Positions 34,931 through 44,522 are shown, counted from the stretch's first letter. The stretch: 64,000 nucleotides of DNA from Thalassomonas actiniarum (GCF_000948975.2 NZ_CP059736.1:682001-746000); one strand, 5' to 3'. Made by a program: numbers and translations. The notes: generated by a model from the letters alone, not told the origin.

Positions 34931-35725
34931 GTGCCAGATATCGAGATGCTGCAAACCGCCTTTATTCATTGGGTGCTCGGGACCGCGCGGATACTGGCTG
35001 CTTTTGTGATGCTGCCGGTACTGAGCTCCCAGGTGATGGGCGGCAATATGCTGAAAAATGCCGTCGCCCTGAGCTTATCGCTTTTTATTTACCCTGTGGT
35101 GGCCGGCACTATGCCACAGTCGCTGGAGCTTATGCTGGTGTGCACCCTGCTGATGAAAGAAGCCTTATTGGGTGTACTGGTGGGCTTTTCGATGGCGATT
35201 TTGTTTTGGGCGGTAGAGGCGGTTGGCTTTTTTATCGATAACCAGCGGGGGGCGACCATGGCCAGCTCCCTTAACCCACTGTCGGGTTCGCAAACTTCCC
35301 CGCTTGGGATCTTGTTGGCGCAGGCATTAAATACCCTGTTTTTTTCAGGTGGCGGTATGTTGCTGTTTTTAGGGGCGCTTTATCAAAGTTATATCATGTG
35401 GCCTATCGGTGAATTTACTCCGGATTTTTCACCGGCCTATATCCAATATTTTTTACATCTGCTGGATTTATTAATGAATCTGATGCTGTTGGTGTCGGCG
35501 CCCATTATCGTCGCCATGTTTTTCAGCGAATTCGGCCTGGCGATGATCGGCCGTTTTGCCCCGCAGCTGGATGTGTTTTTCCTGGCGATGCCGGTAAAAA
35601 GTGCGGTAGCCTTTGCTTTTCTTGTGGTCTATGTCGGTATTTTATTGACCTTTTTTAATAAAGAAATTCATTCGCTTGATGCCTCCTTTTCCTTACTTTT
35701 TAAAACGGTGTTTGCTGCCTTATGA
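34931..35725 (+). CDS. sctT: SctT, export-apparatus core protein (YscT/FliR family)
   Basis: A 264-residue protein with six or more membrane helices, including VGFFIDNQRGATMASSLNPL, the family's conserved FIDNQRG segment. It begins with GTG four bases after the sctS stop; an ATG five codons later is an alternative. The pore-core order R-S-T-U is conserved. Confidence 0.96.
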   Translation: MPDIEMLQTAFIHWVLGTARILAAFVMLPVLSSQVMGGNMLKNAVALSLSLFIYPVVAGTMPQSLELMLVCTLLMKEALLGVLVGFSMAILFWAVEAVGFFIDNQRGATMASSLNPLSGSQTSPLGILLAQALNTLFFSGGGMLLFLGALYQSYIMWPIGEFTPDFSPAYIQYFLHLLDLLMNLMLLVSAPIIVAMFFSEFGLAMIGRFAPQLDVFFLAMPVKSAVAFAFLVVYVGILLTFFNKEIHSLDASFSLLFKTVFAAL

Positions 35726-36774
35726 GTGAAAAAACCGAACAGCCCACACCAAAGAAAATACGCGATGCCAGAGAGAAAGGGCAGGTGGCCCAGTCCAAAG
35801 AGGTGGTTTCTGCGTTATTGATGTGCGGTATTTTTGCCTTGTTTGTTGCCATGAGTGATTTTTATATCAGGCACTTTGCCGCGATGATCGATGTTTTGGC
35901 CATAGTGTATGAGTTACCTTTTCGGGCGGCTTTTAAAATGATCCTTAATCAGCTGTTTGACCATGCCATTGCCATGCTTACCCCTGTTATTATTTTGGTG
36001 ATGATCACCGCGATTGCCGCCAATGTCGGCCAGTTCGGTTTTTTGATCTCTTTTGAATCGATAAAACCGGAATTTAAAAAAATCAATCCCGCCGAAGGGG
36101 TCAAGAAAATCGTCTCGAAAAAAAGTTTGATCGAAGTGCTTAAGTCGATTGTGAAAATTCTGTTTTTGGGTTTTTTGATCTATCAGCTGCTAACCGACAA
36201 TATTAATGATTTCGTTAAAATTCCCCACTGCGGTATCAGCTGCCTTATGCCTTTGGTGGGCTCGCTGTTTATCCAGCTGTTCATCTACAGTGCACTTGCT
36301 TTCATTATTATTGCGGTGTTTGATTTTTATTTCCAAAAGTCACAACACATTAAACAGCTGATGATGAGCATGGATGAAATTCAGCGGGAGTTTAAAGAAT
36401 CGGAAGGAGATCCTGAAATTAAAGGCAAACGAAAACAGATGCATAAAGAATTGATGGAAGAAGAAGTCAAACCCAGGGTGAAAAGTTCAACCGCAGTGAT
36501 CACCAACCCCACCCATGTCGCCGTGGCAATTTATTACGAAAAAGGCGTGACCCCGCTGCCGCTGGTTACGGCCATGGGTACCGATGACAACGCCCAGCAG
36601 ATGAAAAGGTGGGCCAGGCAGGCGGATGTCCCTATTATGGAAAACATTCCCCTGGCCCGTGGTTTGCTCGCCAAGGCGGCGATTGATAATTATATTCCGT
36701 CAGACTATATCGCCCCCGTTGTTGAAGTACTGAAATGGGTTGAACAACTCAAACGTGAACAGGAAGCCTGTTAA
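35722..36774 (+). CDS. sctU: SctU, autocleaving export switch protein (YscU/FlhB family)
   Basis: A 350-residue protein with four N-terminal membrane helices (about 25-200) and a cytoplasmic C-terminal domain containing the NPTH autocleavage motif (residues 262-265, Asn262-Pro263 cleavage in the family). SctU works with SctP to change substrate class once the needle is complete. ATGA overlap with sctT. Last gene of the sigma-sctP-Q-R-S-T-U transcript. Confidence 0.97.
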   Translation: MSEKTEQPTPKKIRDAREKGQVAQSKEVVSALLMCGIFALFVAMSDFYIRHFAAMIDVLAIVYELPFRAAFKMILNQLFDHAIAMLTPVIILVMITAIAANVGQFGFLISFESIKPEFKKINPAEGVKKIVSKKSLIEVLKSIVKILFLGFLIYQLLTDNINDFVKIPHCGISCLMPLVGSLFIQLFIYSALAFIIIAVFDFYFQKSQHIKQLMMSMDEIQREFKESEGDPEIKGKRKQMHKELMEEEVKPRVKSSTAVITNPTHVAVAIYYEKGVTPLPLVTAMGTDDNAQQMKRWARQADVPIMENIPLARGLLAKAAIDNYIPSDYIAPVVEVLKWVEQLKREQEAC

Positions 36775-36787
36775 ATTAATACCTCCT

Positions 36788-36848
36788 GGCGGTTTTCAAA
36801 CTTCGGCGGCGACAGCTTTGTTGTCTGCCCTGAGCCTTGAAAGCCGCC
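36788..36848 (+). repeat. 12-bp inverted repeat after sctU
   Basis: GGCGGTTTTCAA (36788-36799) pairs with TTGAAAGCCGCC (36837-36848), with one G-T pair, loop 37 bases. It starts 13 bases beyond the sctU stop and may protect the mRNA 3' end. Confidence 0.5.
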
Positions 36849-36948
36849 GAACATTCCCTCCTGAAAGTCCTAAATAAGATCACCTTCAAGATAAACATAA
36901 ACCCCTGTCCTGTTTCCCAGCTATACCGGTTGATAAAGATTACCCGTG

Positions 36949-36980
36949 CTGCTCAAACAAATGAGCAGTTTATTTTTTTA
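36949..36980 (+). terminator. intrinsic terminator between sctU and sycD-like gene
   Basis: CTGCTC (36949-36954) and GAGCAG (36963-36968), followed by TTTATTTTTTT. It ends the sctP-U transcript but lies only about 20 bases before the start of the next gene, so the translocator operon must read through it or start within it. Confidence 0.75.
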
Positions 36981-37000
36981 CCACTTAAATAGGACTTTGT

Positions 37001-37429
37001 ATGAATCAGACTAATGAAGAGGTTACCGGGGAAGGCACTGGAAACAGCCTGCTTAGCCCTTTGAGCCAGCCACAGATGGATGCCGTGTATGCTTACGGCA
37101 TGCAGCTGTTTTCTGCCGGCAGCTATAAAAAAGCCGAAGAACTTTTTGCCGGTTTGTGCCTGTTCGATATTGCACAGCCGCGATATTGGCAGGCTAAGGG
37201 GGACTGTCGCAGCAAACAGGGAGATCACCATGGTGCCTACCGCTGTTTCTCCGCCGCCAGCACTATCGCCCCGGGGGAGCCGCAACACCTGCTTTCGGCC
37301 GCTTTATGCCAGATCAGGTTATCCAAACCAAGCCTGGCTAAAACCAGTTTAGAGCAAGTGTTGGCGATGAACCCGGATGATCTGTTAACCACTAAAAAAG
37401 CGCAGGCGTTGCTGCAGCAATGTCAGTAG
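37001..37429 (+). CDS. class II translocator chaperone (SycD/LcrH/IpgC family)
   Basis: A 142-residue all-helical protein with three TPR repeats, the first containing YAYGMQLFSAGSYKKAEELF, the usual form of SycD/LcrH chaperones, which bind both translocators before export. It precedes the two translocator genes. AGGA lies eight bases ahead of the ATG. Confidence 0.93.
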   Translation: MNQTNEEVTGEGTGNSLLSPLSQPQMDAVYAYGMQLFSAGSYKKAEELFAGLCLFDIAQPRYWQAKGDCRSKQGDHHGAYRCFSAASTIAPGEPQHLLSAALCQIRLSKPSLAKTSLEQVLAMNPDDLLTTKKAQALLQQCQ

Positions 37430-37483
37430 TTAAGCGCAAATGGCCATCTGAAGCTGGCCAGCTAAAAAAGGGAGAAAACCGAG

Positions 37484-38653
37484 ATGATATCACCTATATC
37501 CACATCCACCATCGCTGATTTTAATACTTACAATTCGGCGGTCACCAGCACAGAAACCAAGGACAAAAACAACAATACCCTGGTTACCCTAAAGTTTGGC
37601 AACAACAGTTCCCTGACCACGACTTATGATGAGAGCGGTAACTATGTCGGTATCACTTATACCGACAGCCAGGGTAATGAGCATGACGGTTATGGCTATA
37701 TCGCCACCAACTCGAATGCCGTACAAAGTTTATTTGCCCTTAAGGCCTATGAGGCGGCAAGCAGGGGTAAAGAAGAGTTAAAGAAAGCCTTTAATGACAA
37801 CACCATCACCCGGGCAATGGCGTCAGCTGACAGCCGTGCCATTGACTGGAGCGAGGAATTGCTCACCGATGTTAATGTGCTGATGTCGCTTTTGGGCGGA
37901 GCGATGCGCGAACTGATGGCAGAAGCCGAGCGCAATGAGATCAAAAACCTCGAAGAGGCGCAGAAATTGGCGGAAGTGAAAATCCTGGCGGAAATCAAAG
38001 ATTACTTTAAGAAACTGCGCGAGCAGGAAGATTCTATGTTTGCGATGGAAATTGTGTCTTGGGTGGTGGCCGGGGCCGCCCTGGTTGCCGGTGCGGCATT
38101 AATGGCCACCGGGGTTGGTGTCTTTGCCGGCGCCATCATGATTGCCCTGGCAACCGATACCATGATTGGCCTTGGAACCGGCGAAAAAACCGGCATGGCC
38201 ATGGCGACGGAAGGCTTGACCGATCTTTTTGTCAAAGCCGGCATGGATGAACAAACCGCCGGGATTGTTGCCGGTGTGACCGTTGCCGTGATTGTCGTGG
38301 CGCTGAGTATCGGCGGCGGTGCGGCGGGCGGCGCCCTTTTTGGCGGAAGTGCGGCTGCCAGCAGCGTTTCGGCCACTACGGCATCTTCTGTTGCCGGGGG
38401 GATCAGTGCCGCGACCCAGGGGACCCAGGCCGGATTTTCTATTGATGTCGCCATGAAAACCTATGCCGCCCGTATGGCGGAGTTAAAAAAAGATGAAACC
38501 CAGATAGAAAATTACTCGATGCAACTGTTAATCGAGGAAGCGGTTGCGCTTGTTAAAAAGTGGCTTGAATCAGAGCAGGAAATGTTGAAACAGGCCAGTG
38601 ACATGATATCAAAAACGGCGCAGACCAAATTATCACTAGTAGCACATATTTAA
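37484..38653 (+). CDS. sctE: SctE, major pore translocator (YopB/IpaB/SipB family)
   Basis: A 389-residue secreted pore protein with a polar N-terminus, a coiled coil (about 120-182), two long hydrophobic segments (about 187-228 and 258-288, Ala/Gly-rich) and a final coiled coil (325-385). This is the architecture of YopB-type translocators. An AAGGGAG site precedes the ATG. The proteins of this pair enter the host membrane and form the channel to which the needle tip docks. Confidence 0.88.
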   Translation: MISPISTSTIADFNTYNSAVTSTETKDKNNNTLVTLKFGNNSSLTTTYDESGNYVGITYTDSQGNEHDGYGYIATNSNAVQSLFALKAYEAASRGKEELKKAFNDNTITRAMASADSRAIDWSEELLTDVNVLMSLLGGAMRELMAEAERNEIKNLEEAQKLAEVKILAEIKDYFKKLREQEDSMFAMEIVSWVVAGAALVAGAALMATGVGVFAGAIMIALATDTMIGLGTGEKTGMAMATEGLTDLFVKAGMDEQTAGIVAGVTVAVIVVALSIGGGAAGGALFGGSAAASSVSATTASSVAGGISAATQGTQAGFSIDVAMKTYAARMAELKKDETQIENYSMQLLIEEAVALVKKWLESEQEMLKQASDMISKTAQTKLSLVAHI

Positions 38654-38668
38654 GGGGATAAATATATT

Positions 38669-39748
38669 ATGACGGCTATATCAACTAACCAGGCGGCAAA
38701 CAATCGAGCGGAAATCAATCCGCTTGAACAAGATGCCGTTAAAAAACACGCAGGTGCTGTAGAGGCGGCGTATTCAAAAATCATCAATGGCGTGCAAAGT
38801 GTTATTAGTCCTCCCGGGGCGGCGGTGCATGCTTCTGCGGCGACCGTGGCCGCGGGCACCTCGATGGCGGAGGTTTTTCAAACCTTATCGGCACCGGCAG
38901 ATAAAACCAGGATGACGGCCTCGCGTATAGATCATGCTGAGTTATACAAGTTGATGTTCAAAATAGCAGAATCTTTGCGTCAATCGGCTAAAGATCAAGC
39001 CTGGGCGAGCGCCATGGCAGAGCAGACGAAAAAAATGGCGGCCATTGAAGATAAAAGGGATGCGGCGGAAACCCAGCTGGCATTCTCGGTTGCCACCGCG
39101 GCGGTGCAATTGGCTATCGCGACGGTTTCCGTGATAGCAACGGTAAAAGCCGAATCGGCGGCGGCGCAACAAAGGGCCAAGCTGGGACCACGTCCAGAAG
39201 CGCCGGAGCCCATAGCCCCTGCCGCTCAAAATCAACCTAAAATAGCTTCCGCAGCCGAGAATCAGCCGAAAATGACTTCTACCACAGGCGAGACTTTTGC
39301 CAAAGGTGAAGTGCCTGTCAAAGGTGAGACTTTCGTCAGAGGCGAAGCAGAGGTTCCCGCCAAAGGTGAGGCGATGAATACAGATAAGGCGGCCAGGTTA
39401 AAAGCAGATCAGGATGCTGAGTTAAAAGCCGAGCAGGATGCCTGGGATGTGAAGGCCGGTAAGATTTCCACCGATCATAATACTGCCATTAAAGAACTGG
39501 AAATGTATAAAAGTCTGCCGCAAGGGGGCATAGAAGTGGTCAGATCGATTGGTAACTACCTGTCCGAAATCAAGCGGCTTGATGCCGAGCAGGAGCAGGT
39601 GAAGTCTGACATGTTGAGGCAGATGACGGAGGAAATGAAAAGTATGGCGGCGAGTGCTGAAAAGCTTATCGATGCCGTGCTGCGCATTATTCAGGATGAA
39701 TCCCGCATACAAAACCAAACCATGAGTGCGATTGCCAGACATATTTAA
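38669..39748 (+). CDS. sctB: SctB, minor pore translocator (YopD/IpaC family)
   Basis: A 359-residue protein with a single hydrophobic segment (about 138-160) flanked by helical and low-complexity regions. Residues 176-245 contain a Pro/Ala-rich stretch and KGE-type repeats. The C-terminal third is a coiled coil. It follows SctE by 15 bases. The order chaperone-SctE-SctB is diagnostic of translocator operons. Confidence 0.82.
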   Translation: MTAISTNQAANNRAEINPLEQDAVKKHAGAVEAAYSKIINGVQSVISPPGAAVHASAATVAAGTSMAEVFQTLSAPADKTRMTASRIDHAELYKLMFKIAESLRQSAKDQAWASAMAEQTKKMAAIEDKRDAAETQLAFSVATAAVQLAIATVSVIATVKAESAAAQQRAKLGPRPEAPEPIAPAAQNQPKIASAAENQPKMTSTTGETFAKGEVPVKGETFVRGEAEVPAKGEAMNTDKAARLKADQDAELKAEQDAWDVKAGKISTDHNTAIKELEMYKSLPQGGIEVVRSIGNYLSEIKRLDAEQEQVKSDMLRQMTEEMKSMAASAEKLIDAVLRIIQDESRIQNQTMSAIARHI

Positions 39749-39789
39749 CAACACTATGAAATGTACTGTGTCTAATCATTAGCACTGAG

Positions 39790-39828
39790 TATTGCGGTAT
39801 TACGCCCCGGCGCTGTTTTACCGCAATA
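39790..39828 (+). repeat. 10-bp inverted repeat between sctB and its neighbour
   Basis: TATTGCGGTA (39790-39799) and TACCGCAATA (39819-39828) are perfect complements. There is no T-run. Probably an mRNA stabiliser or partial terminator within the translocator operon. Confidence 0.5.
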
Positions 39829-39856
39829 AATAGCCGGGTACTTTAAGGAGACTTTT

Positions 39857-40321
39857 ATGACAGATCAGACAACACAATTACAAGCATGGCTCGACGAAAT
39901 GGGCGGACAACTGGGAACAAGTTTTACCCTGGATGACCAGGGGCGCTGTTTCATCCAGGCAAACGAGGAAACCAATTTATGCCTGTTTGCCATTGAGGGC
40001 AGCGATCATTTTTATATCAACGTTGAACTTATCGAGGTGCCGGTAACGGGAGCTGAAATGCTCTTTAGATGCGCACTAAGCTTAAATTTATTCCAACAGG
40101 AAACCCGCGGTGCCACCATAGCTTTTGATGACCAGGCCAATACCCTGATGCTCTGCTACAGCGGCAGCTATGAATCAAACACTTTCCAGGATTTTTCAAA
40201 TGTGCTTAATAACATGATTGACTTAACCGCCAGCATCCAACCGCAACTAAAAGAATCACTGGCCGATCATACCAACCAAGCAGCCGCCCCGGCCATGAAT
40301 GAAATAGGCCTTCGCCTATAA
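39857..40321 (+). CDS. class I T3SS chaperone (CesT/Tir-chaperone family)
   Basis: A 154-residue protein with the CesT-fold pattern: N-terminal helix LQAWLDEMGGQLG, strands CFIQANEETNLCLFAIEGSD and YINVELIEVP, and late helix FSNVLNNMIDL. It lies 108 bases after sctB with a strong AAGGAG site. An effector or translocator chaperone role is likely; its client is not certain. Confidence 0.85.
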   Translation: MTDQTTQLQAWLDEMGGQLGTSFTLDDQGRCFIQANEETNLCLFAIEGSDHFYINVELIEVPVTGAEMLFRCALSLNLFQQETRGATIAFDDQANTLMLCYSGSYESNTFQDFSNVLNNMIDLTASIQPQLKESLADHTNQAAAPAMNEIGLRL

Positions 40322-40336
40322 AGCATGACTCAAAGA

Positions 40337-40373
40337 CCTGCTATTCAAGCCCAGTCTTATTAAAGATAGCAGG
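40337..40373 (+). terminator. hairpin after translocator operon
   Basis: CCTGCTAT (40337-40344) pairs with ATAGCAGG (40366-40373), 16 bases beyond the chaperone stop; no strong T-run. Confidence 0.4.
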
Positions 40374-40492
40374 CCCAACTTATCCCTCTAAAATTAATTT
40401 CCTCTCTTACAAGGCCACCCATAATTAATCTGAATATTTTTGACTTAATAAACTAAACTTAACAAGTTGATTTCAAGAGTTAGGGTAGAGTA

Positions 40493-41473
40493 ATGCCAAA
40501 GCCGAGAGAAAGACAAATAAGTTTGTTAGATACCCCATATTATCACGTTTGTAGCAGGGTGGTTAGAAAAGCCTTTTTATGTGGTATTGATGAAAGTACA
40601 GGAAAAAGCTATGAACATCGCAGAGACTGGGTGGAAGCGCGTATTCATCAACTTTCAGAGGTTTATTCAATAGATGTTTGCGCCTATGCCGTGATGCATA
40701 ACCATGTACATATTGTGTTGTATGTTGATACTGACCAGGCAAAAAATTGGTCGACAGCGGAGGTACTGAACCGATGGCATCAACTGTTTAAAGGCACTTT
40801 GCTCACACAGCAATACACCACTAATCAACCGCTTGATAAATTCCAACAAGCCAGTGTAGAAAGTACCGCTGAAATTTATCGTAAGCGTTTGATGGATATC
40901 AGCTGGTTTATGCGCTCACTTAACGAGTCAATTGCCCGACAAGCCAACGCTGAAGATAACTGTACCGGCCGTTTTTGGGAAGGTCGCTTTAAGTCTCAGG
41001 CGTTGCTAGACGAAGCTGCCCTGTTAGCTTGTATGGCCTATGTTGATTTAAATCCGGTAAGGTCGAAGATAGCCAAAACACCTGAGCAATCAGCATTCAC
41101 AGGTATCCGTTTGAGAGTAAAAGCAGCTTTAAAAGGTGGGCAGCCTAAACAATTAATTCCTTTTATAGGTGCTGAACAAGAAAATAAGCTCAAAGGGCTT
41201 AACTTTCCCCTGCAGGACTATTTAACCTTGGTTGACAGTACCGGACGTATTGTCAGAGAGGATAAAGCGGGAGCAATAGATCAAGACGCCGAAGCTATAT
41301 TGACCCGCCTGCAAATACCAATTACAAACTGGTTAAAATTGGCAACAGAGTTCGAACATATCTTTACGGGGGCTGTCGGCACTCCGTCACATTTAGCTGA
41401 ATTCACTGAACATGTAGGGTTAAAGCGAAGTCACGGTATTGCAAACAGTAAGCAATGGTTGAATATGAGATGA
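40493..41473 (+). CDS. REP-associated tyrosine transposase-like protein (RAYT, Y1 HUH family)
   Basis: A 326-residue protein with the metal-binding HNHVHIVL (HUH) motif, and MAYVDLNPVRSKI where RAYT proteins carry their conserved Tyr-containing helix. Most similar to single-domain IS200/IS605-like REP-associated transposases. An AGGGTAGAG site precedes the start. No flanking REP palindromes were recognised within 400 bases on either side. It separates the translocator operon from sctN and is a possible cause of local rearrangement. Confidence 0.85.
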   Translation: MPKPRERQISLLDTPYYHVCSRVVRKAFLCGIDESTGKSYEHRRDWVEARIHQLSEVYSIDVCAYAVMHNHVHIVLYVDTDQAKNWSTAEVLNRWHQLFKGTLLTQQYTTNQPLDKFQQASVESTAEIYRKRLMDISWFMRSLNESIARQANAEDNCTGRFWEGRFKSQALLDEAALLACMAYVDLNPVRSKIAKTPEQSAFTGIRLRVKAALKGGQPKQLIPFIGAEQENKLKGLNFPLQDYLTLVDSTGRIVREDKAGAIDQDAEAILTRLQIPITNWLKLATEFEHIFTGAVGTPSHLAEFTEHVGLKRSHGIANSKQWLNMR

Positions 41474-41874
41474 TTTGGCTGCACCCCTTGGTCTTTCAAT
41501 CTGGTTATGTTAAAGGTTAATAATGTTCAATTAGGCATTCTGATGTCTCAACTTTGCTTAATATTCAGGTAATTCATCAATAATTTTCGGAAAATCACTT
41601 TTTTTGATTACTGAAGTCAAATAAGAGCTTAAAGATAGATTCTTTATAATTTATCGTTGGCTTAAACTTAAGAATATAGGAAATATTTGTTATGGGTGGC
41701 TTAATAAAAGGGCTTAGTTAAAGCTGCTTGCTTAGATAGGTGACTTTGATGAAAAATAGAAAAAAACTAGTTTTCTAGCAGGAAGAGAACTAAAGCCTCT
41801 TCCTTAAATGGTCTAAACCGATGTTATAGTTATATTTATAAAAAACTATCTTATACGGCTGCTAATTTACTGAT
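41474..41874. other. gene-free interval
   Basis: No gene supported. AT-rich, with short poly-A/T runs; no clear repeat or terminator seen. Confidence 0.5.
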
Positions 41875-42092
41875 TTAGCCTATGCCTGGTCCGTATAAAC
41901 CATCATCGGAACAACGGCCAACATAAACCCAACGAATTTCGTTGACGGTTCCGCCTTCAACATCAAGCCAAAGTTCGTATAAGGCACCATTAGTGCACTC
42001 GTATAGTCCTTGTGGTGTTAATTCTGCCTGGGCGCTTGTTGCAAACAAGCTGCTGCTAACAAAGGTAACAGTAAAGAAGCTTTTTTAAACAT
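41875..42092 (-). pseudogene. frameshifted small secreted-protein gene
   Basis: An ATG at 42092 with AAAAGGA upstream opens a frame MFKK that shifts into a stop after 24 codons. If one A is added to the A6 run at 42081-42086, the frame becomes MFKKSFFTVTFVSSSLFAT with SAQA cleavage, followed by about 48 residues including LYECTNGALYELWLDVEGG and VYVGRCSDDG, ending at 41875. This is a complete secreted peptide of about 72 residues with two Cys. So the sequence shows a single-base frameshift in a homopolymer, either a real mutation or an assembly error. Confidence 0.75.
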
Positions 42093-42323
42093 ATTAGAAT
42101 CCTTTTTGTATTATTATTTTTTGCCTACTTCATCTTGGCATAAAGATAGTACGATAAATAACCTGTTTGTCAATGGCTAAAGGACAAGTGAGTCTGGGTA
42201 ATTATCTGAGCAATAGCGAAAAAATCCTGAAAAAGCTTGTTTTTTCTGGCTTGTTCATACTCAAGGAAGCGATGAAAACATGAGTTTTTTAGCAGCTAAA
42301 GGCAGCTGCTTGAGGGGAGAAAT

Positions 42324-42494
42324 ATGCCAGCAATTGTTGCTGCTCATAAGGTGAAAAAAATCTCGGTCTGGAACCTGTTGAAGTTTGCAGGAGAGTGCTT
42401 GATGGCAGCGTTCTCCTGGCTGCTGGGGCAGTGGCGTAATGTCGTTAAAGTGTCAGGCTGGCTAAAGATGCGAGGCTTTCGTCGTAATCTATGA
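42324..42494 (+). CDS. small basic membrane-like peptide antisense to the sctN end
   Basis: A 56-codon frame with a strong GAGGGGAG site 6 bases before its ATG. The peptide is basic and has one hydrophobic stretch ([12 protein letters not shown]) between amphipathic segments. It overlaps the last 50 bases of sctN on the other strand. No homologue is recognised; the ribosome binding site is the main evidence. Confidence 0.35.
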   Translation: MPAIVAAHKVKKISVWNLLKFAGECLMAAFSWLLGQWRNVVKVSGWLKMRGFRRNL

Positions 42495-43770
42495 TTTGAT
42501 CACAGCCTTGCTGTAAAAACTCATTGATATCGCCGATTTTGGCTATGGCTTCATCCGCTTCCAGGTCTTCCCCCTGCTGATATTCACCAATGTTGACCAA
42601 AAGTTCCACATCCTGATATTTCGACATTAACCGCCTGATATAACCCGCATTATCTATATGTTCTCGGTTGGTAATATTGTTCATCACCCGGCTGATACTG
42701 CCCAGAACATCAATGGCCGGGTAATGGTTTGCCGCGCCCAGTTTTCGGGATAAGATGATATGGCCGTCCAGGATTGACCGGGTTTCATCTGCTACCGGTT
42801 CGGTCATGTCATCACCTTCAACTAATACCGTGTACAGGGCGGTAATTGAACCTTTGTCGTTGAGGCCGGTGCGTTCCATTAATTTAGGCAAGGTGGCAAA
42901 CACCGAGGGGGGAAAGCCTCTTCGTGTCGGGGGCTCACCCGCCGCCAGGCCGATCTCACGTTGTGCCCGGGCAAAGCGGGTGACCGAGTCCATTAACAGC
43001 AAAACCCGTTTACCCTGATCCCTGAAATATTCGGCGATAGCGGTAGAGACGTAAGCGGCTTTTGCCCTTTCCATGGAGGGACGATCTGAGGTCGCCACGA
43101 CAATAACGGCTTTTTTTACCCCTTCAGGGCCTAAGTCATGCTCAAGAAACTCCCTCACTTCCCGGCCGCGCTCCCCGATAAGGGCGATGACGACCACATC
43201 GACATCCGCTCCTTTGACCAGCATAGACAGTAAAGTGGTTTTACCGCCGCCGGCGGCAGCAAATATTCCCAGCCGCTGCCCTTCTCCGCAGGTGATAAAG
43301 CCGTCTATGGCTTTTACGCCAAGGGAAAGCGGCTTGTCTATCAGGCGACGGGTTAACGGGTCCGGCGGCGGCGCGTAAACAGGGTATTGCTCACTGCAGA
43401 TAAGCGGGCCTTTGGTTGCTGTATCTATCGGCTGTCCCATACCATCAAGTACCCGGCCAAGCAGATTTTCTCCCACCGCTATGGTGTGTTGTCTCCCTGT
43501 GGGAATAACCTCAGTGGCGCCGGAAATCCCCTGCATATCTCCCAAAGGGGTCAGCAGGGCGTCGTGTTTATCAAAACCTATGACTTCTGCCATCAAGTCT
43601 CTTTTTTGTCCCGGCGTAGTTAATAAACACAGCTCCCCGGTTTCAACGCCGGGCAGTTGTGCATGCAGTATGGTCCCCAATACTTTGGTGACGCGGCCGC
43701 GTAAGGTGATCAATTCTGCGGTATTGACACATTCGGCAATGCTTTCGCCAATATAGTTAAGTGCGCTCAT
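42445..43770 (-). CDS. sctN: SctN, T3SS ATPase (YscN/FliI family)
   Basis: A 441-residue hexameric ATPase that unfolds substrates and detaches chaperones. Walker A is [14 protein letters not shown], Walker B is VLLLMDS, and the family motif [18 protein letters not shown] is intact. Length is standard. It is alone on the minus strand with no sctO/sctP/sctQ beside it, unlike most systems, and about 190 bases from the divergent lipoprotein-sctC operon. Confidence 0.97.
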   Translation of the reverse strand: MSALNYIGESIAECVNTAELITLRGRVTKVLGTILHAQLPGVETGELCLLTTPGQKRDLMAEVIGFDKHDALLTPLGDMQGISGATEVIPTGRQHTIAVGENLLGRVLDGMGQPIDTATKGPLICSEQYPVYAPPPDPLTRRLIDKPLSLGVKAIDGFITCGEGQRLGIFAAAGGGKTTLLSMLVKGADVDVVVIALIGERGREVREFLEHDLGPEGVKKAVIVVATSDRPSMERAKAAYVSTAIAEYFRDQGKRVLLLMDSVTRFARAQREIGLAAGEPPTRRGFPPSVFATLPKLMERTGLNDKGSITALYTVLVEGDDMTEPVADETRSILDGHIILSRKLGAANHYPAIDVLGSISRVMNNITNREHIDNAGYIRRLMSKYQDVELLVNIGEYQQGEDLEADEAIAKIGDINEFLQQGCDQIIDYDESLASLASLTL

Positions 43771-43958
43771 AAATTTACTCGATTAAACCGATAATATTTT
43801 GGGAAACCATAGCCGTTATCTTGTTTACCTTTTTATGCTTTCGCGTTTATCAATAACGCTCTTGCCGGTTCAAGTGAGTTTTTGCCATTAATTTAAAAAC
43901 AACTTTTCCGGGGCTGTCTCTTAGTTTCAGTTTTTACAAATTTGGGTCTTTATCCGTC

Positions 43959-44522
43959 ATGATGAAAAAAATAAGCTTAGTTAGCGTTATCTTGCTGTTG
44001 CCGTTGATCAATGGTTGCGCCCAGTCGGTGCAAAGTCTGCCGATATTGGCAACCTTGAACCCGGTCACTGCCAGTGCCTTAGTCCGGGGGGAAATCCAGC
44101 TGGAAGTTAAAGATGGCCGCCCGGCATCACCTGTATCCGACGATCCCCTTGCGATCGAGTCAATAGAGACGAACGATTTGCAGGATAAACTTAAGCTTAT
44201 GCTTGAGAGCCAATTGAGCCACAGAGGCATCAGAGTGGCTAACGGTGATGATGACAGTGTCTTAGTGGTTACGGTCGAATCAATAGCTCACCGCAGCTCA
44301 GACGATCTTTGGCAGGGGTATACCTATACCCAGGTGAAACTGTCTGCCGTTGCCACCACGGCAGAGGGCCGTTATCAAAACAATTATCAAGTGAATTACA
44401 GCCAGCCCTTTCATGCGCTTTCTGACAATGACGATAAAAAGTATCTGGTAAGCACGGCTATCTTTCAGGCAAGCCAAAAAGTGTTGCAAGACACTAAATT
44501 GCTCCGCTTTTTAATGAAATAA
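43959..44522 (+). CDS. lipoprotein upstream of sctC (YajG-like; possible pilotin)
   Basis: A 187-residue lipoprotein with lipobox INGC (Cys20) and a globular region resembling YajG-type proteins (LQDKLKLMLESQLSHRGIRV). It lies 45 bases before the secretin gene. T3SS secretins often need a lipoprotein pilot (YscW, InvH, MxiM); the position suggests that role, but the sequence is not clearly related to known pilotins. Confidence 0.7.
   Translation: MMKKISLVSVILLLPLINGCAQSVQSLPILATLNPVTASALVRGEIQLEVKDGRPASPVSDDPLAIESIETNDLQDKLKLMLESQLSHRGIRVANGDDDSVLVVTVESIAHRSSDDLWQGYTYTQVKLSAVATTAEGRYQNNYQVNYSQPFHALSDNDDKKYLVSTAIFQASQKVLQDTKLLRFLMK

Noticed and set aside
38002-38454. 150-codon antisense frame inside sctE
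   Set aside because: Arises from the Ala/Gly-rich hydrophobic codons of the translocator; composition biased to Ala/Pro/Thr and no start signal.
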